From contig VBLU01000080.1 in assembly GCA_005879065.1 (NCBI GenBank), forward strand, positions 1-14,536: 14,536 nt of DNA, given 5' to 3'. The stretch comes from Methanobacteriota archaeon. GTDB taxonomy: Archaea > Thermoplasmatota > Thermoplasmata > RBG-16-68-12. The translations under genes were made by a program, and so were the position numbers. Numbering within the stretch: the first letter of the stretch is position 1; each line of letters opens with the position of its first letter. The notes below the pieces were generated by a model, which saw only the letters and a list, made by a program, of their open reading frames with translations, ran no database searches and was not told the DNA's origin. Positions 1-7,059 of this stretch are shown here, one piece after another.

Positions 1-1444
1 GGTTCACGAGGACGTTCTTCACGTGCGTGTAGAAGAGGACCGCGTCGACCCCTTGCTCCAGGCCCAGGCCGGATTGCTTCCACCCGAGGAAGGGCGTCTG
101 CGGGAACGTGACGGGATACTCGTTGATCGACACCATGCCGGCCTGAAGGCGCTTCGCCACCGCATGGGCCTTTGCGACGTCCTGGGTCCAGACACCCGCG
201 GACAGGCCATAGGGCGTGTCATTGGCCCGGAGGATCGCCTCGTCAAGATCGGCGAACCGGAAGGCCGCCAGAACGGGACCGAACACTTCCTCCCGGGCCA
301 CGCGAGATTCGAGCGGCGGGTCCTCGAAGATCGTGGGCTTCAGGAAGTTCCCGTCCTTCAGGTCCGCGGCCTCCGGGCGGTGACCGCCGGCGAGGACCTT
401 CGCTCCCCGCGATACACCCTCGTCGATCGCCTTCGTCACGTTCGCCGCCTGCTCCCGCGACACGAGGGGGCCCATCTGCACGTCCTCCTTCAGTCCGGGG
501 CCGAGGCGGAGTTTCTCGGTCAGGTCCTTCAGTTTCACGAGGAACGAGGACGCGATGTCTTCATGCAGGAGCAGCTTGGACCCGGCCCAACACATTTGCC
601 CCGCGTTCTGGAAGGCGCCCCAGAGAGCGCCCTTGACCGCCCGGTCCATCTTCGCGTCCGGCAGCACGACCTGCGGGTTCTTGCCGCCGAGCTCCAGGGT
701 CGTCGGGATCACGCGATCGGAGACGATCCGGAGGAGCTGCTTGCCGGTCTCGGTGGACCCGGTGAAGGTGACAGAATCGACAGCGGGATGGTTCGCCAGG
801 CCCTCTCCCACCGACCGACCGGGGCCCGTGATCACGTTCATGACGCCGGGAGGGAAGCCCGCCGCGGTGGCGAGCTCACCGAGCCGAAGGGCTGTGAGCG
901 GCGTGAGGGTCGCTGGTTTCAGGACCACGGTGTTCCCCGCGGCGAGGGCCGGCGCGATCCCGCGGGAGGCGAGGAGGAGCGGATAGTTCCAGGGTGCGAT
1001 GTGGGCCGTCACTCCGAGCGGCTCGCGCAAGGTGTAGTCCAGCCGCGCGCCGGGCACCGGGATGGTCTCGCCCTGAATTTTATCTGCCATGCCTGCATAA
1101 TATTCGAACAACTTGTACACGTAGGCGACATCGCCCTTCGCCTCGCGGAGAGGTTTGCCGACGTTCAGGGATTCGAGCCGCGACAATTCCTCGAAATGGT
1201 CCCGCAGCTGGGTCCCCAGGAGCCAGAGGAGCCGACCGCGCTTGCTCGGATCGAGATCCCTCCATTCCGGGGATTCGAAGGCGCTCCGCGCGGCTTCGAC
1301 CGCGGCACTCACGTCGTCCTTCGTCCCGGAGGCGACCCGCGCAATCGGTCGGTTCGTCGCGGGGTCGAGGACCTCGGTCTGAGTCCCCGAGGCGGCGGAG
1401 ACCCACTTCCCAGCGATGTAGTGGCCGTGGTCTTTGATGTCCAT
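1..1444 (-). CDS. NAD(P)-dependent aldehyde dehydrogenase (C-terminus cut by window edge)
   Basis: Aldehyde dehydrogenase superfamily enzyme, oxidising an aldehyde to its acid with NAD(P)+ in the cytosol. I translated it from the ATG at 1444 (MDIKDHGHYIAGKWV): 481 codons are present and, against the usual 480-500 residues, only a few C-terminal ones are missing. Visible family marks are the cofactor/oxyanion Asn in PWNYP (N153), the FTGST nucleotide-binding turn, the general base in LELGGKNP (E251), the nucleophile in NAGQMCWAG (C285) and the EEVFGPV strand. A Trp follows the nucleophile where betaine/aminobutyraldehyde dehydrogenases often have Cys or Thr. Substrate cannot be read from sequence. 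The GABA-type aminotransferase gene in the same window makes an amino-aldehyde or succinate semialdehyde plausible, but the two genes are 10 kb apart. A TATA-like box 35 bp upstream supports this start. The gene is divergent from the methyltransferase. Confidence 0.95.
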   Translation of the reverse strand, partial: MDIKDHGHYIAGKWVSAASGTQTEVLDPATNRPIARVASGTKDDVSAAVEAARSAFESPEWRDLDPSKRGRLLWLLGTQLRDHFEELSRLESLNVGKPLREAKGDVAYVYKLFEYYAGMADKIQGETIPVPGARLDYTLREPLGVTAHIAPWNYPLLLASRGIAPALAAGNTVVLKPATLTPLTALRLGELATAAGFPPGVMNVITGPGRSVGEGLANHPAVDSVTFTGSTETGKQLLRIVSDRVIPTTLELGGKNPQVVLPDAKMDRAVKGALWGAFQNAGQMCWAGSKLLLHEDIASSFLVKLKDLTEKLRLGPGLKEDVQMGPLVSREQAANVTKAIDEGVSRGAKVLAGGHRPEAADLKDGNFLKPTIFEDPPLESRVAREEVFGPVLAAFRFADLDEAILRANDTPYGLSAGVWTQDVAKAHAVAKRLQAGMVSINEYPVTFPQTPFLGWKQSGLGLEQGVDAVLFYTHVKNVLVN

Positions 1445-1474
1445 CGCGAATCCGCTCCCACCATCGGGGTCCGG

Positions 1475-1482
1475 CCTATAAG
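1475..1482 (-). promoter_or_regulatory. TATA-like box of the aldehyde dehydrogenase gene
   Basis: Reads CTTATAGG on the minus strand, centred about 35 bp upstream of the ATG at 1444. Placement predicts a leader of about 10 nt. This is inferred from sequence and spacing only. Confidence 0.5.
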
Positions 1483-1513
1483 CGTGTGGATTTTGCTCGC
1501 GTTCACCGGAGCC

Positions 1514-1523
1514 CTCTTATTCT
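1514..1523 (+). promoter_or_regulatory. TATA-like box of the methyltransferase gene
   Basis: CTCTTATTCT, with the CTTATT core centred about 35 bp before the ATG at 1554. The short GGAGA at 1543-1547 could serve as a ribosome-binding site. With the box at 1475-1482 it makes the 109-bp gap a divergent promoter region. Confidence 0.5.
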
Positions 1524-1553
1524 CCGCGGGCCGATGCGGACCGGAGAAACCCG

Positions 1554-2276
1554 ATGCCGGACGTCGCGCGCGTGAGCCGCCATCTGCCGTGGCGGGAGGC
1601 AGCGAAGGACGTGGACTCTCTTCGGCCGATGCTCCTCGAACAGGTCCGTCACGAGGATTTACGCGGGCGACGCGTATTGGACGTCGGGACGGGCGAGGGG
1701 CGGCTCGCTTTCGTCGCGGCCTCGGTCGGGGCCCGAGTCATCGGCGTGGATTTGGACCGCGTGAAGCTCATGCACGCTCGCGCGTACGCGGGCATCCGGG
1801 ACTTCCGAAACACGGAATTCGTGCTGGGCGATGTCGAGAAGACGCCATACCATGAATTCTCGCGGGATCCCATTGACGCGGTGATCAGCAACCTGTGCAT
1901 GTCCCCGGAAATCATCTGGCACTCGTCTCGGGCCCTGAGGCCTGGAGGCACGTTCATCTTCGCGGCACATCATGGGGACCACTGGAAGGAGACGCGGCGC
2001 GGTTCTCGATTCGCATTCTACGAGGACTCGATGCGCGACCTCCTGGAGGAAAACCGGTTCGCGATCGAGTTCATGGGCGTCGACACGACGGTGGCCGAGT
2101 TCGAGGATCTCCGCGAGGTCGAGCTCTTCCTCCGCGACGCGACCGTCCGAAGATGGGGAGAGGACGGCCGCTGGCAAGAGCTGACCGACGCCTTCGCCCG
2201 CAGAGAGAGGCACCTCACCCTGTCGTACTTGATCGTGAAGGCCCGCCGCACGACGGCCCCCTACACGGTTGAATGA
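1554..2276 (+). CDS. Class I SAM-dependent methyltransferase
   Basis: 240-residue Rossmann-fold methyltransferase of unknown substrate. Motif I is VLDVGTGEG (residues 41-49), the acidic end of strand 2 that holds the SAM ribose is GVDLD (64-68), a further acidic loop is LGDVEKTPY (91-99), motif IV is DAVISNLCMS (108-117), and the strand-5 turn is LRPGGTFIFA (128-137). The catalytic-loop sequence is not the NPPY of nucleic-acid N-methyltransferases, so a small-molecule or protein substrate is more likely; that is inference. The C-terminal 100 residues (FAFYEDSMRDLL onward) form a charged, mixed helix/strand cap. The start is chosen for the TATA-like box and the GGAGA just upstream. The endonuclease IV start lies 58 bp downstream on the same strand with no clear TATA box in between, so the two may be cotranscribed. 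Confidence 0.85.
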   Translation: MPDVARVSRHLPWREAAKDVDSLRPMLLEQVRHEDLRGRRVLDVGTGEGRLAFVAASVGARVIGVDLDRVKLMHARAYAGIRDFRNTEFVLGDVEKTPYHEFSRDPIDAVISNLCMSPEIIWHSSRALRPGGTFIFAAHHGDHWKETRRGSRFAFYEDSMRDLLEENRFAIEFMGVDTTVAEFEDLREVELFLRDATVRRWGEDGRWQELTDAFARRERHLTLSYLIVKARRTTAPYTVE

Positions 2277-2334
2277 TACCCGATGCGACTCGGCAAAGCT
2301 CATCCGCGTGCGTCGGATTCCGAACGGGGACGCC

Positions 2335-3240
2335 ATGTATCTCGGGGCTCACATCTCGATTTCGGAGAGCATCGCCCTCGCCCCGTCCCGCGGCCGGAGC
2401 GTCGGCTGCGAAACGATCCAGATCTTCTCGAGGAGCCCACGAATGCTCCGCAAGACGAAACCGATCCCGCCCGAAGAGGCCCAGGCGTTCCAGGAGAATT
2501 TGAAAAAGCATGGGTTGGTCCGCGCGGTCATCCATGCGAACTACCTGATCAACCTCGCTTCTCCGAAGAAAAACGGATTGCGCTACAGCCGCGCGGCATT
2601 CGTGGAGGAATTGGATCGGGCCCAGGTGCTCGGCATCCGGGACGTCATATTCCATCCGGGGGCACACCTCGGCAAGGGGGAGGCCTATGCGCTCAAGACA
2701 ATCGCCGCGAGTCTGGATTGGTCCTTGGACCATTCGGAAGCGCCCGACGTCTTCGCGGTCCTCGAGATCACCGCCGGCCAGGGCAGTGTCGTCGGGTACA
2801 CCTTCGCGCAGCTCGCGGAGATCATGAAGGCCTGTTCGCATCCCGAGCGGCTGGCGGTGTGCATCGACACGTGCCATACGTTCGCGGCGGGCTACGACTT
2901 CCGTACGCGGGAAGGATACGACGCTCTCCTGCGGGACGTCGAGGGGACCGTGGGGCTGTCGCGCGTTCGAGCGTTTCACCTCAACGACTCGAAGGGCGAC
3001 TTGGGATCGCGGGCCGACCGCCACGAGGACATCGGGAAAGGAAAACTGGGCCAAGACCCGTTCCGGTTCCTGGTGAATGACGAACGTTTCCGGGAAATTC
3101 CCGCGGTCCTCGAGTTTCCAGGCACCGATGGAGGCTACCGGAAGGAATTGAAGCTCCTACGGTCTCTCGTCACCGGAGAGAACCCTCCGACGTCTCCCCA
3201 AAAGCCACGCGGCAGACGAGCTGGTCGCGAAACCGGGTGA
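2335..3240 (+). CDS. nfo: Endonuclease IV (AP endonuclease, TIM-barrel trinuclear zinc)
   Basis: Deoxyribonuclease IV for base-excision repair, cutting DNA 5' of abasic sites and trimming 3' blocking groups. The open frame extends back to a TTG at 2269, but the family N-terminus begins at the ATG at 2335 (MYLGAHISIS), with GGGGA four bases upstream. This gives 301 residues against about 280 for typical members. The full trinuclear zinc set can be matched to the E. coli enzyme: H67 (VIHANY), H107 (FHPGAH), E144 (LEITAGQG), D178 and H181 (IDTCHTFAAGYD), H215 (FHLNDS), D228 and H230 (ADRHEDIG) and E260 (VLEFPG). The last 20 or so residues are Pro/Arg-rich, lie outside the conserved barrel and are encoded antisense to the 3' end of the next gene, a 71-bp convergent overlap. 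Confidence 0.95.
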   Translation: MYLGAHISISESIALAPSRGRSVGCETIQIFSRSPRMLRKTKPIPPEEAQAFQENLKKHGLVRAVIHANYLINLASPKKNGLRYSRAAFVEELDRAQVLGIRDVIFHPGAHLGKGEAYALKTIAASLDWSLDHSEAPDVFAVLEITAGQGSVVGYTFAQLAEIMKACSHPERLAVCIDTCHTFAAGYDFRTREGYDALLRDVEGTVGLSRVRAFHLNDSKGDLGSRADRHEDIGKGKLGQDPFRFLVNDERFREIPAVLEFPGTDGGYRKELKLLRSLVTGENPPTSPQKPRGRRAGRETG

Positions 3241-3559
3241 GGAACCCGTAGAACGCGGTGACCCGAGACATGAGACCCCGAGAGCTACGAAGGATCCGTC
3301 CGAACCCCGCACCCATCGGCAACGCTTCGATCAGGGTCGGGACCGCGTCGCCCCCCGTCGTCAATTGACCGCTCGGCGCGACGATATGGAAGGCGTCGAG
3401 CATGCGCTCATCGGGAATCCCACGGAGGAGCTCCCGCGAGGATTGTATCGTCCGGACTCGGATCCTATGTCGGAGGTCCGCGGCGCCAATCCAGCGGCTC
3501 AACGCGCTGCAGATGCCGCAGTCGCGATCGAAGAGCAGGATGTACTCGCCGGTCTCCAT
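3170..3559 (-). CDS. DCC-family (DUF393) thiol-disulfide oxidoreductase-like protein
   Basis: Small protein of 129 residues with the DxxCGxC signature of the DCC/DUF393 family: FDRDCGICSA, with C14 and C17 as the putative redox pair, next to a hydrophobic first strand (YILLF). The rest fits the family pattern: an Arg-rich strand (IRVRTIQS), a DAFHIV strand, a Gly-Asp-Ala-Val-Pro turn (GGDAVPTLIEAL) corresponding to the cis-Pro region, and an amphipathic C-terminal helix. Biochemical function of the family is poorly known. The frame also has a GTG at 3568, but the ATG at 3559 sits 33 bp from a TTTAAG box and is preferred. The gene converges on nfo and overlaps its last 71 bp, so one of the two tails may be variable. 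Confidence 0.85.
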   Translation of the reverse strand: METGEYILLFDRDCGICSALSRWIGAADLRHRIRVRTIQSSRELLRGIPDERMLDAFHIVAPSGQLTTGGDAVPTLIEALPMGAGFGRILRSSRGLMSRVTAFYGFLTRFRDQLVCRVAFGETSEGSLR

Positions 3560-3588
3560 GATGCACACCTAGGACCGCGGTCCGCCGA

Positions 3589-3595
3589 CTTAAAC
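3589..3595 (-). promoter_or_regulatory. TATA-like box of the DCC-protein gene, possibly used both ways
   Basis: Plus strand CTTAAAC, minus GTTTAAG, centred 33 bp from the DCC ATG at 3559. The near-symmetric TTAA could also drive the plus-strand flavin-reductase gene, giving a leader of about 40 nt that contains that gene's GAGGAGG site. Confidence 0.4.
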
Positions 3596-3643
3596 AACTC
3601 GTACGTGTCGAAGGAATCCTTATCGCACGCCCGTTGTTCCAGC

Positions 3644-3650
3644 GAGGAGG
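3644..3650 (+). promoter_or_regulatory. Shine-Dalgarno site that sets the flavin-reductase start
   Basis: GAGGAGG ends 7 bases before the ATG at 3658. It decides against the in-frame TTG at 3634. It is one of the stronger SD sites in the window, where most genes look leaderless. A second possible TATA box is CCTTATCG at 3618-3625. Confidence 0.55.
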
Positions 3651-3657
3651 CTCTCGC

Positions 3658-4287
3658 ATGATCCTCGATCCTTCGTCGGTCCCCGAACGCCAGGCGTATC
3701 GTCTCATGATCTCGGCCTTCATACCGCGGCCCATCGCCTTCGTCTCGACCGTGAGCCGAAGCGGGATCGACAACTGTGCGCCGTTCTCCTACAGCATGGG
3801 CGTCTCGAGCCACCCGATGGTCCTCGGCGTGTCCGTCGGAGACCGCGATACGCATCCCAAGGACACGACGCGCAACGTCCTCGACACACGCGAGTTCGTC
3901 GTTAACCTCGTCACCGAATCGATCGCGGAGAAAATGAACATCGCCTCGGGCGACTACGCACCCGACGTGAGCGAGTTTGACGAAGCGGGTCTCGCCCGGG
4001 CTCCATCCGAGGTCGTCCGGCCCGCGCGAATCGCGAATTCGCCGGTGAACTTCGAATGCCGCTTGGTCCGCGCCGTGCGCGTCGCGGACAACACCGTGTT
4101 CTTCGGCGAAGCGGTCCGGCTGCATGTCGATGACCGCGTGTTGACAAACGGAATCGTCGATGCGCGGAAGCTGCACGCCATCGGGCGGTTGGGCGGTCCG
4201 CAGTACTGTCGGACGCAGGACGTCTTCGAGATGGTCCGACCGAGGGTCACGGGACCGAAGTCGGCTCGGCCGACGGACGCGAGATGA
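3658..4287 (+). CDS. Flavin reductase-like, FMN-binding split-barrel protein
   Basis: 209-residue protein of the flavin reductase/DIM6-NTAB split-barrel family, which binds FMN and in characterised members reduces flavin with NAD(P)H or acts as a flavoprotein. Family features are the N-terminal MISAFIPRPIAFVSTVS strand pair (residues 17-33), the Asn-x-Ala-Pro-Phe-Ser segment (NCAPFSYSMG, 39-48), VLGVSVGDRDTHPKDTTRN (55-73) with the KDT turn that contacts the FMN phosphate, and FVVNLVTE (80-87). A central acidic insertion (SGDYAPDVSEFDEAG) and a strand-rich second half (NFECRLVRAVRV, TVFFGEAVRLHVDD) complete the barrel. The partner enzyme is not evident; neighbouring TrxB and DCC genes suggest a redox setting. 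The stop lies 31 bp from the convergent 407-residue gene. Confidence 0.9.
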   Translation: MILDPSSVPERQAYRLMISAFIPRPIAFVSTVSRSGIDNCAPFSYSMGVSSHPMVLGVSVGDRDTHPKDTTRNVLDTREFVVNLVTESIAEKMNIASGDYAPDVSEFDEAGLARAPSEVVRPARIANSPVNFECRLVRAVRVADNTVFFGEAVRLHVDDRVLTNGIVDARKLHAIGRLGGPQYCRTQDVFEMVRPRVTGPKSARPTDAR

Positions 4288-4318
4288 AACGCGACGAGCC
4301 CTCGAGCCATTCGTGCGG

Positions 4319-5542
4319 TCAGAAGGGGAGCTTGCTGAGGCCGATCGCGAGCGGGAGAAGGGCCTCTGCTTTCCCGAGGAACTTCGCCGTCTGGAGGACG
4401 GCGTTCAGATAGCTGATCGTGTGTTCCTTCTCCCCGACCGTCCATTGCCCGTAGAAGTCGACGACCGCGGCGAGGATGTCCTCCAAAGGCACGTCCGCCT
4501 CGAGGGCATGCCGAACGGTCTCCTCCGCCGGGGGCGACTTGTACCGCAGGCTCGACTCGAGGGCCGCGAGCATGGAGGGTCGGTCCTGATTTTCCGGCTT
4601 CCCGAGCCTCAGGAACTCCGGATACCCGAATCGGGTCGTGAGGGTTCGATACAACTTCCAGGAGAGCCATGCGTTCTCCGAAGGGGTCAGGAATCGGCTC
4701 GCGAGGCGCGCCGTGTGCACTTCGGTCAACGTGTGGCCGAGGAACCCCGGCTCCGCGCTCGCCGCGATGAGCAAAGGCCGGTACGCTTCATCGGCCCTCC
4801 CTTCGAAGGCGAACGCTTGCAGGATTGGCTGGACGCGATCGAACTCCCATTCCTCGAGGAGCGAGGCCAAGGCGTCCGCGTCCGCGTTCCCGCGGTTCGG
4901 TGGAGCGAGGGGCGGAATCTCGGTCGGCGGGACTCCTTGGAGACCCACGGATTGCACATATCCGAGGTTCGCCAGGGGCACGAGGCCGCGTGGGAGACCG
5001 AGGATCGAAGCGACGTCCGCGTAGCCGACCGCAAGCGCGAGGTTGTGGCCGAGGCGCCCGAGGTCGTCGAGGGAGGTGCGGATCGCCAGGTGGGCCGCCG
5101 TCTCGATGCCATGGTCGAGTGCGATTCGGGCAAGGAGGGAAGCGGCCTTAGGACCCATGCGCTCGAACACGAACTTGCGGTAGGCGAGCGCCTGATCCTC
5201 CTCGGACGCGGACGGAATCGCGCGGGCAGCCGCCTCGACCTGGGACGCGGTCAGGGGCCGTTTCGGCAGACTGAAATTGTAAAAGATGAGGAATCGGAGG
5301 AGACCCAATCCGCCGGGAGGCCGTGTGAGTCGAAGGAGCTCGCGGCCTGCGTGCATCGTCAAGACGCCGTGCGGCGTGTGGAGTTGGGGGTCGTCGTGGT
5401 TCGAGACGACGGCCAGGAGTTCCTGCAAGATCGGCCCCGCGGTCGCGGGGTCCTTCGCGACATCGTCGAAGAGCCGAATGCCCTTCTGATGTTCGAATGT
5501 CGGGAGGAGAGCGAAGAGGCGCTCGAGGTCCTTCGATGCCAC
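4319..5542 (-). CDS. Unrecognised His-rich, all-helical 407-residue protein
   Basis: I do not recognise the family. The protein is predicted mostly helical by eye, with repeated Leu/Ala-rich amphipathic segments resembling HEAT/TPR-like solenoids. It has no signal peptide and no convincing membrane helix. Histidines recur at helix starts or turns: H49, H55, H58 and H64 (NHDDPQLHTPHGVLTMHAG), H144 and H151, H166, H270 and H276 (LGHTLTEVH), H345 and H374. Such spacing could bind metal, which is inference only. A Pro-rich linker (GVPPTEIPPLAPPNRG, about 203-218) separates two halves. The start is the GTG at 5542: it is the only start before the in-frame TAA at 5572-5570, and a CCTAAAAACC box lies 26 bp upstream, as for a leaderless mRNA. 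It is divergent from trxB across 86 bp. A 470-codon frame on the other strand is its shadow. Confidence 0.8.
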   Translation of the reverse strand: MASKDLERLFALLPTFEHQKGIRLFDDVAKDPATAGPILQELLAVVSNHDDPQLHTPHGVLTMHAGRELLRLTRPPGGLGLLRFLIFYNFSLPKRPLTASQVEAAARAIPSASEEDQALAYRKFVFERMGPKAASLLARIALDHGIETAAHLAIRTSLDDLGRLGHNLALAVGYADVASILGLPRGLVPLANLGYVQSVGLQGVPPTEIPPLAPPNRGNADADALASLLEEWEFDRVQPILQAFAFEGRADEAYRPLLIAASAEPGFLGHTLTEVHTARLASRFLTPSENAWLSWKLYRTLTTRFGYPEFLRLGKPENQDRPSMLAALESSLRYKSPPAEETVRHALEADVPLEDILAAVVDFYGQWTVGEKEHTISYLNAVLQTAKFLGKAEALLPLAIGLSKLPF

Positions 5543-5563
5543 GAGTCGGAGGAAAGTCGTCGT

Positions 5564-5573
5564 GGTTTTTAGG
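5564..5573 (-). promoter_or_regulatory. TATA-like box of the 407-residue protein gene
   Basis: Minus strand CCTAAAAACC, centred 26 bp upstream of the GTG at 5542. This is the spacing expected if transcription begins at or next to the start codon. It supports the choice of GTG. Confidence 0.5.
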
Positions 5574-5594
5574 TTGCGCGTTCGACCGGGGCAA

Positions 5595-5602
5595 CTCTTA
5601 TG
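5595..5602 (+). promoter_or_regulatory. TATA-like box of trxB
   Basis: CTCTTATG centred 30 bp before the ATG at 5629, similar in sequence to the box before the methyltransferase (CTCTTATT). It forms a divergent promoter pair with the box at 5564-5573. Confidence 0.5.
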
Positions 5603-5628
5603 TCGAACCGGGACCTTGAACCGATGTC

Positions 5629-6561
5629 ATGCCTCCCGTCTACGACGTCATCGTCATCGGCTCGGGGCCCGCCGGCCTCACCGCCGCGATCTATGCCACA
5701 CGAGCCGGGCTGAAGACACTCGTGATCGCCGGTACCACGGCGGGAGGACAGCTCATGATCACTACGGACGTCGAAAACTATCCGGGCTTCCCCGCTGGAG
5801 TCCAAGGACCCGAGCTCATGGAGCTCTGGCGCAAGCAGGCGGAGCGATTCAAAGCGGACTTCGTGGATGACAACGTGTCGAAAGTCGATTTCACGAAACG
5901 TCCCCTCATCGTATGGACTTCCGACGGAGCCCACGAAGCCCGGTCCGTCATCATCGCCACGGGAGCCAACGCGAGGTATCTTGGCCTCCCGAACGAGGAG
6001 CGCCTGAAAGGCCGCGGGGTCAGTGCCTGCGCGACGTGTGACGGGTTCTTCTTCAAAAGCCTCGACGTCGTCGTGGTCGGCGGTGGCGACACCGCGATGG
6101 AGGAAGCTCTCTACTTGTCGAAACTGTGCAAGACCGTCAGCGTGGTGCACCGACGGGACGCCTTCCGGGCGAGCAAGATCATGCAGGAACGCCTGCTCAA
6201 GACCTCGAACGTGAAGGTCCTCTGGGATTCGGAGGTCGTGGATGTCCTCGGCGACGCGAAGGTAGAGGGGGTCCGAATCCGGAACAAGAAGACCGGGAAG
6301 ACCTCCGACCTCAAGGTCCACGGCCTATTCCTCGCCATCGGGCATTCGGCCGCGACACAGGTGTTCGAGGGTCAGTTGAAGCTCGAGAAAGGCTACATCG
6401 CCCTCCGGCCACACGACGGCCTTGCGACGGCCACGTCGGTCGATGGCGTCTTCGCGGCGGGCGACGTCCATGACTTCCGGTATCGGCAAGCGGTGACGGC
6501 CGCGGGTTTCGGTTCGATGGCGGCTCTCGACGCGGAACGATGGCTCGGGTCGCACGCTTGA
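5629..6561 (+). CDS. trxB: Thioredoxin reductase (NADPH-type low-Mr flavoprotein)
   Basis: 310-residue thioredoxin-disulfide reductase, transferring electrons from NAD(P)H through FAD to a redox CxxC and on to thioredoxin-like proteins. In order: FAD-binding GSGPAGLTAA (11-20); the GGQLMITTDVENYPGFP flavin segment (39-55); IIATGA (108-113); the redox motif CATC (C134, C137) followed by DGFFF; the pyridine-nucleotide fold VVVGGGDTAMEEA (148-160); HRRDAFRAS (174-182), whose basic residues are those that bind the 2'-phosphate of NADPH; and the C-terminal FAD motif GVFAAGDVHD with the following Gln-Ala-Val-Thr-Ala-Ala-Gly-x-Gly. All key residues are present. Likely electron clients here are the Rdx and DCC proteins, but no thioredoxin gene lies in the window. 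The start is supported by the TATA-like box 30 bp upstream. Confidence 0.97.
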   Translation: MPPVYDVIVIGSGPAGLTAAIYATRAGLKTLVIAGTTAGGQLMITTDVENYPGFPAGVQGPELMELWRKQAERFKADFVDDNVSKVDFTKRPLIVWTSDGAHEARSVIIATGANARYLGLPNEERLKGRGVSACATCDGFFFKSLDVVVVGGGDTAMEEALYLSKLCKTVSVVHRRDAFRASKIMQERLLKTSNVKVLWDSEVVDVLGDAKVEGVRIRNKKTGKTSDLKVHGLFLAIGHSAATQVFEGQLKLEKGYIALRPHDGLATATSVDGVFAAGDVHDFRYRQAVTAAGFGSMAALDAERWLGSHA

Positions 6562-6614
6562 GCGCGGCGAAATCTTGAAATTCGCCCCCTCGTTAGGCAG
6601 CGCGAGACGCTCAC

Positions 6615-7058
6615 ATGGTACGCATCTTCCGCGGAGGCGTCCTCGACGAACGGTTCGAGGGTTCCGTCGTGGTGATCGGTCCGAGACCCACGACGATGAC
6701 TGGACTCGTTCGCGGCGACCTGTTCGTGCGGGACAACAGCGTATGCGACGTGACCGGAATGGTGTCCGGGAATCTCCTCGCGGAGCGAACTGGCAAGGCA
6801 CTCCTCCATGGCCTCGTGACCAAGGCAGCGAAGTCTGCCGGCGGCGACCTGGAAATTTATGGCATGGTCCAGGGCGATGTGATCAACGAAGGTGGCCGGC
6901 TCTTCGTCGACAAGGGGGCGGTCGTCCGCGGCAAGGTCATCGGCCAAACGCACAGCGGTCCGATCCCTCCGCCCGAGAAGGTCGTGGCTGCCCCCGCGGC
7001 CCCACCGGTCGCCGTGCCAACTCCCGCGACGAAGCCTCCGGCGCCCCCGACTCCCTAG
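6615..7058 (+). CDS. Bactofilin-like polymer-forming beta-helix protein
   Basis: 147-residue protein. Residues 15-110 show the short repeated hydrophobic/Gly pattern of a right-handed beta-helix as in bactofilins: GSVVVIG, TMTGLVRGDLFV, VTGMVSGNLL, ALLHGLVTK, GDLEIYGMVQGDVI, GRLFVDKGAVVRGKVIG. The Gly-x-Val-x-Gly-x-Leu spacing of about ten residues per half turn is visible. From residue 115 the tail is Pro/Ala/Val-rich and probably disordered. Bactofilins polymerise without nucleotide and act in cell shape or scaffolding, and related proteins occur in archaea. Assignment to bactofilins proper is inference; another beta-helix family is possible. It follows trxB by 53 bp. A weak AT-rich box (AATCTTGAAATT, 6571-6582) lies about 38 bp before the ATG. 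Its stop is one base from the stop of the convergent regulator gene. Confidence 0.7.
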   Translation: MVRIFRGGVLDERFEGSVVVIGPRPTTMTGLVRGDLFVRDNSVCDVTGMVSGNLLAERTGKALLHGLVTKAAKSAGGDLEIYGMVQGDVINEGGRLFVDKGAVVRGKVIGQTHSGPIPPPEKVVAAPAAPPVAVPTPATKPPAPPTP

Positions 7059-7059
7059 C

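Noticed and set aside
1159..1185. tRNA-like ATTCGAGCC match
   Set aside because: It lies inside the aldehyde dehydrogenase coding sequence and no cloverleaf arms can be formed around it.
23..1855. 610-codon plus-strand open frame
   Set aside because: It is antisense to the aldehyde dehydrogenase for most of its length, has no recognisable domain and is Arg/Gly-rich as expected for a GC-rich shadow frame.
2269..2334. Longer endonuclease IV starting at the TTG at 2269
   Set aside because: The extra 22 residues have no counterpart in the family, and the ATG at 2335 gives the normal N-terminus.
2215..3054. 279-codon minus-strand open frame
   Set aside because: Antisense to endonuclease IV, which has all nine metal ligands.
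4160..5572. 470-codon plus-strand open frame
   Set aside because: Antisense to the 407-residue protein. The minus-strand frame has a promoter, coherent helical pattern and better codon bias; the plus frame is Arg/Glu/Gly-rich with no motif.
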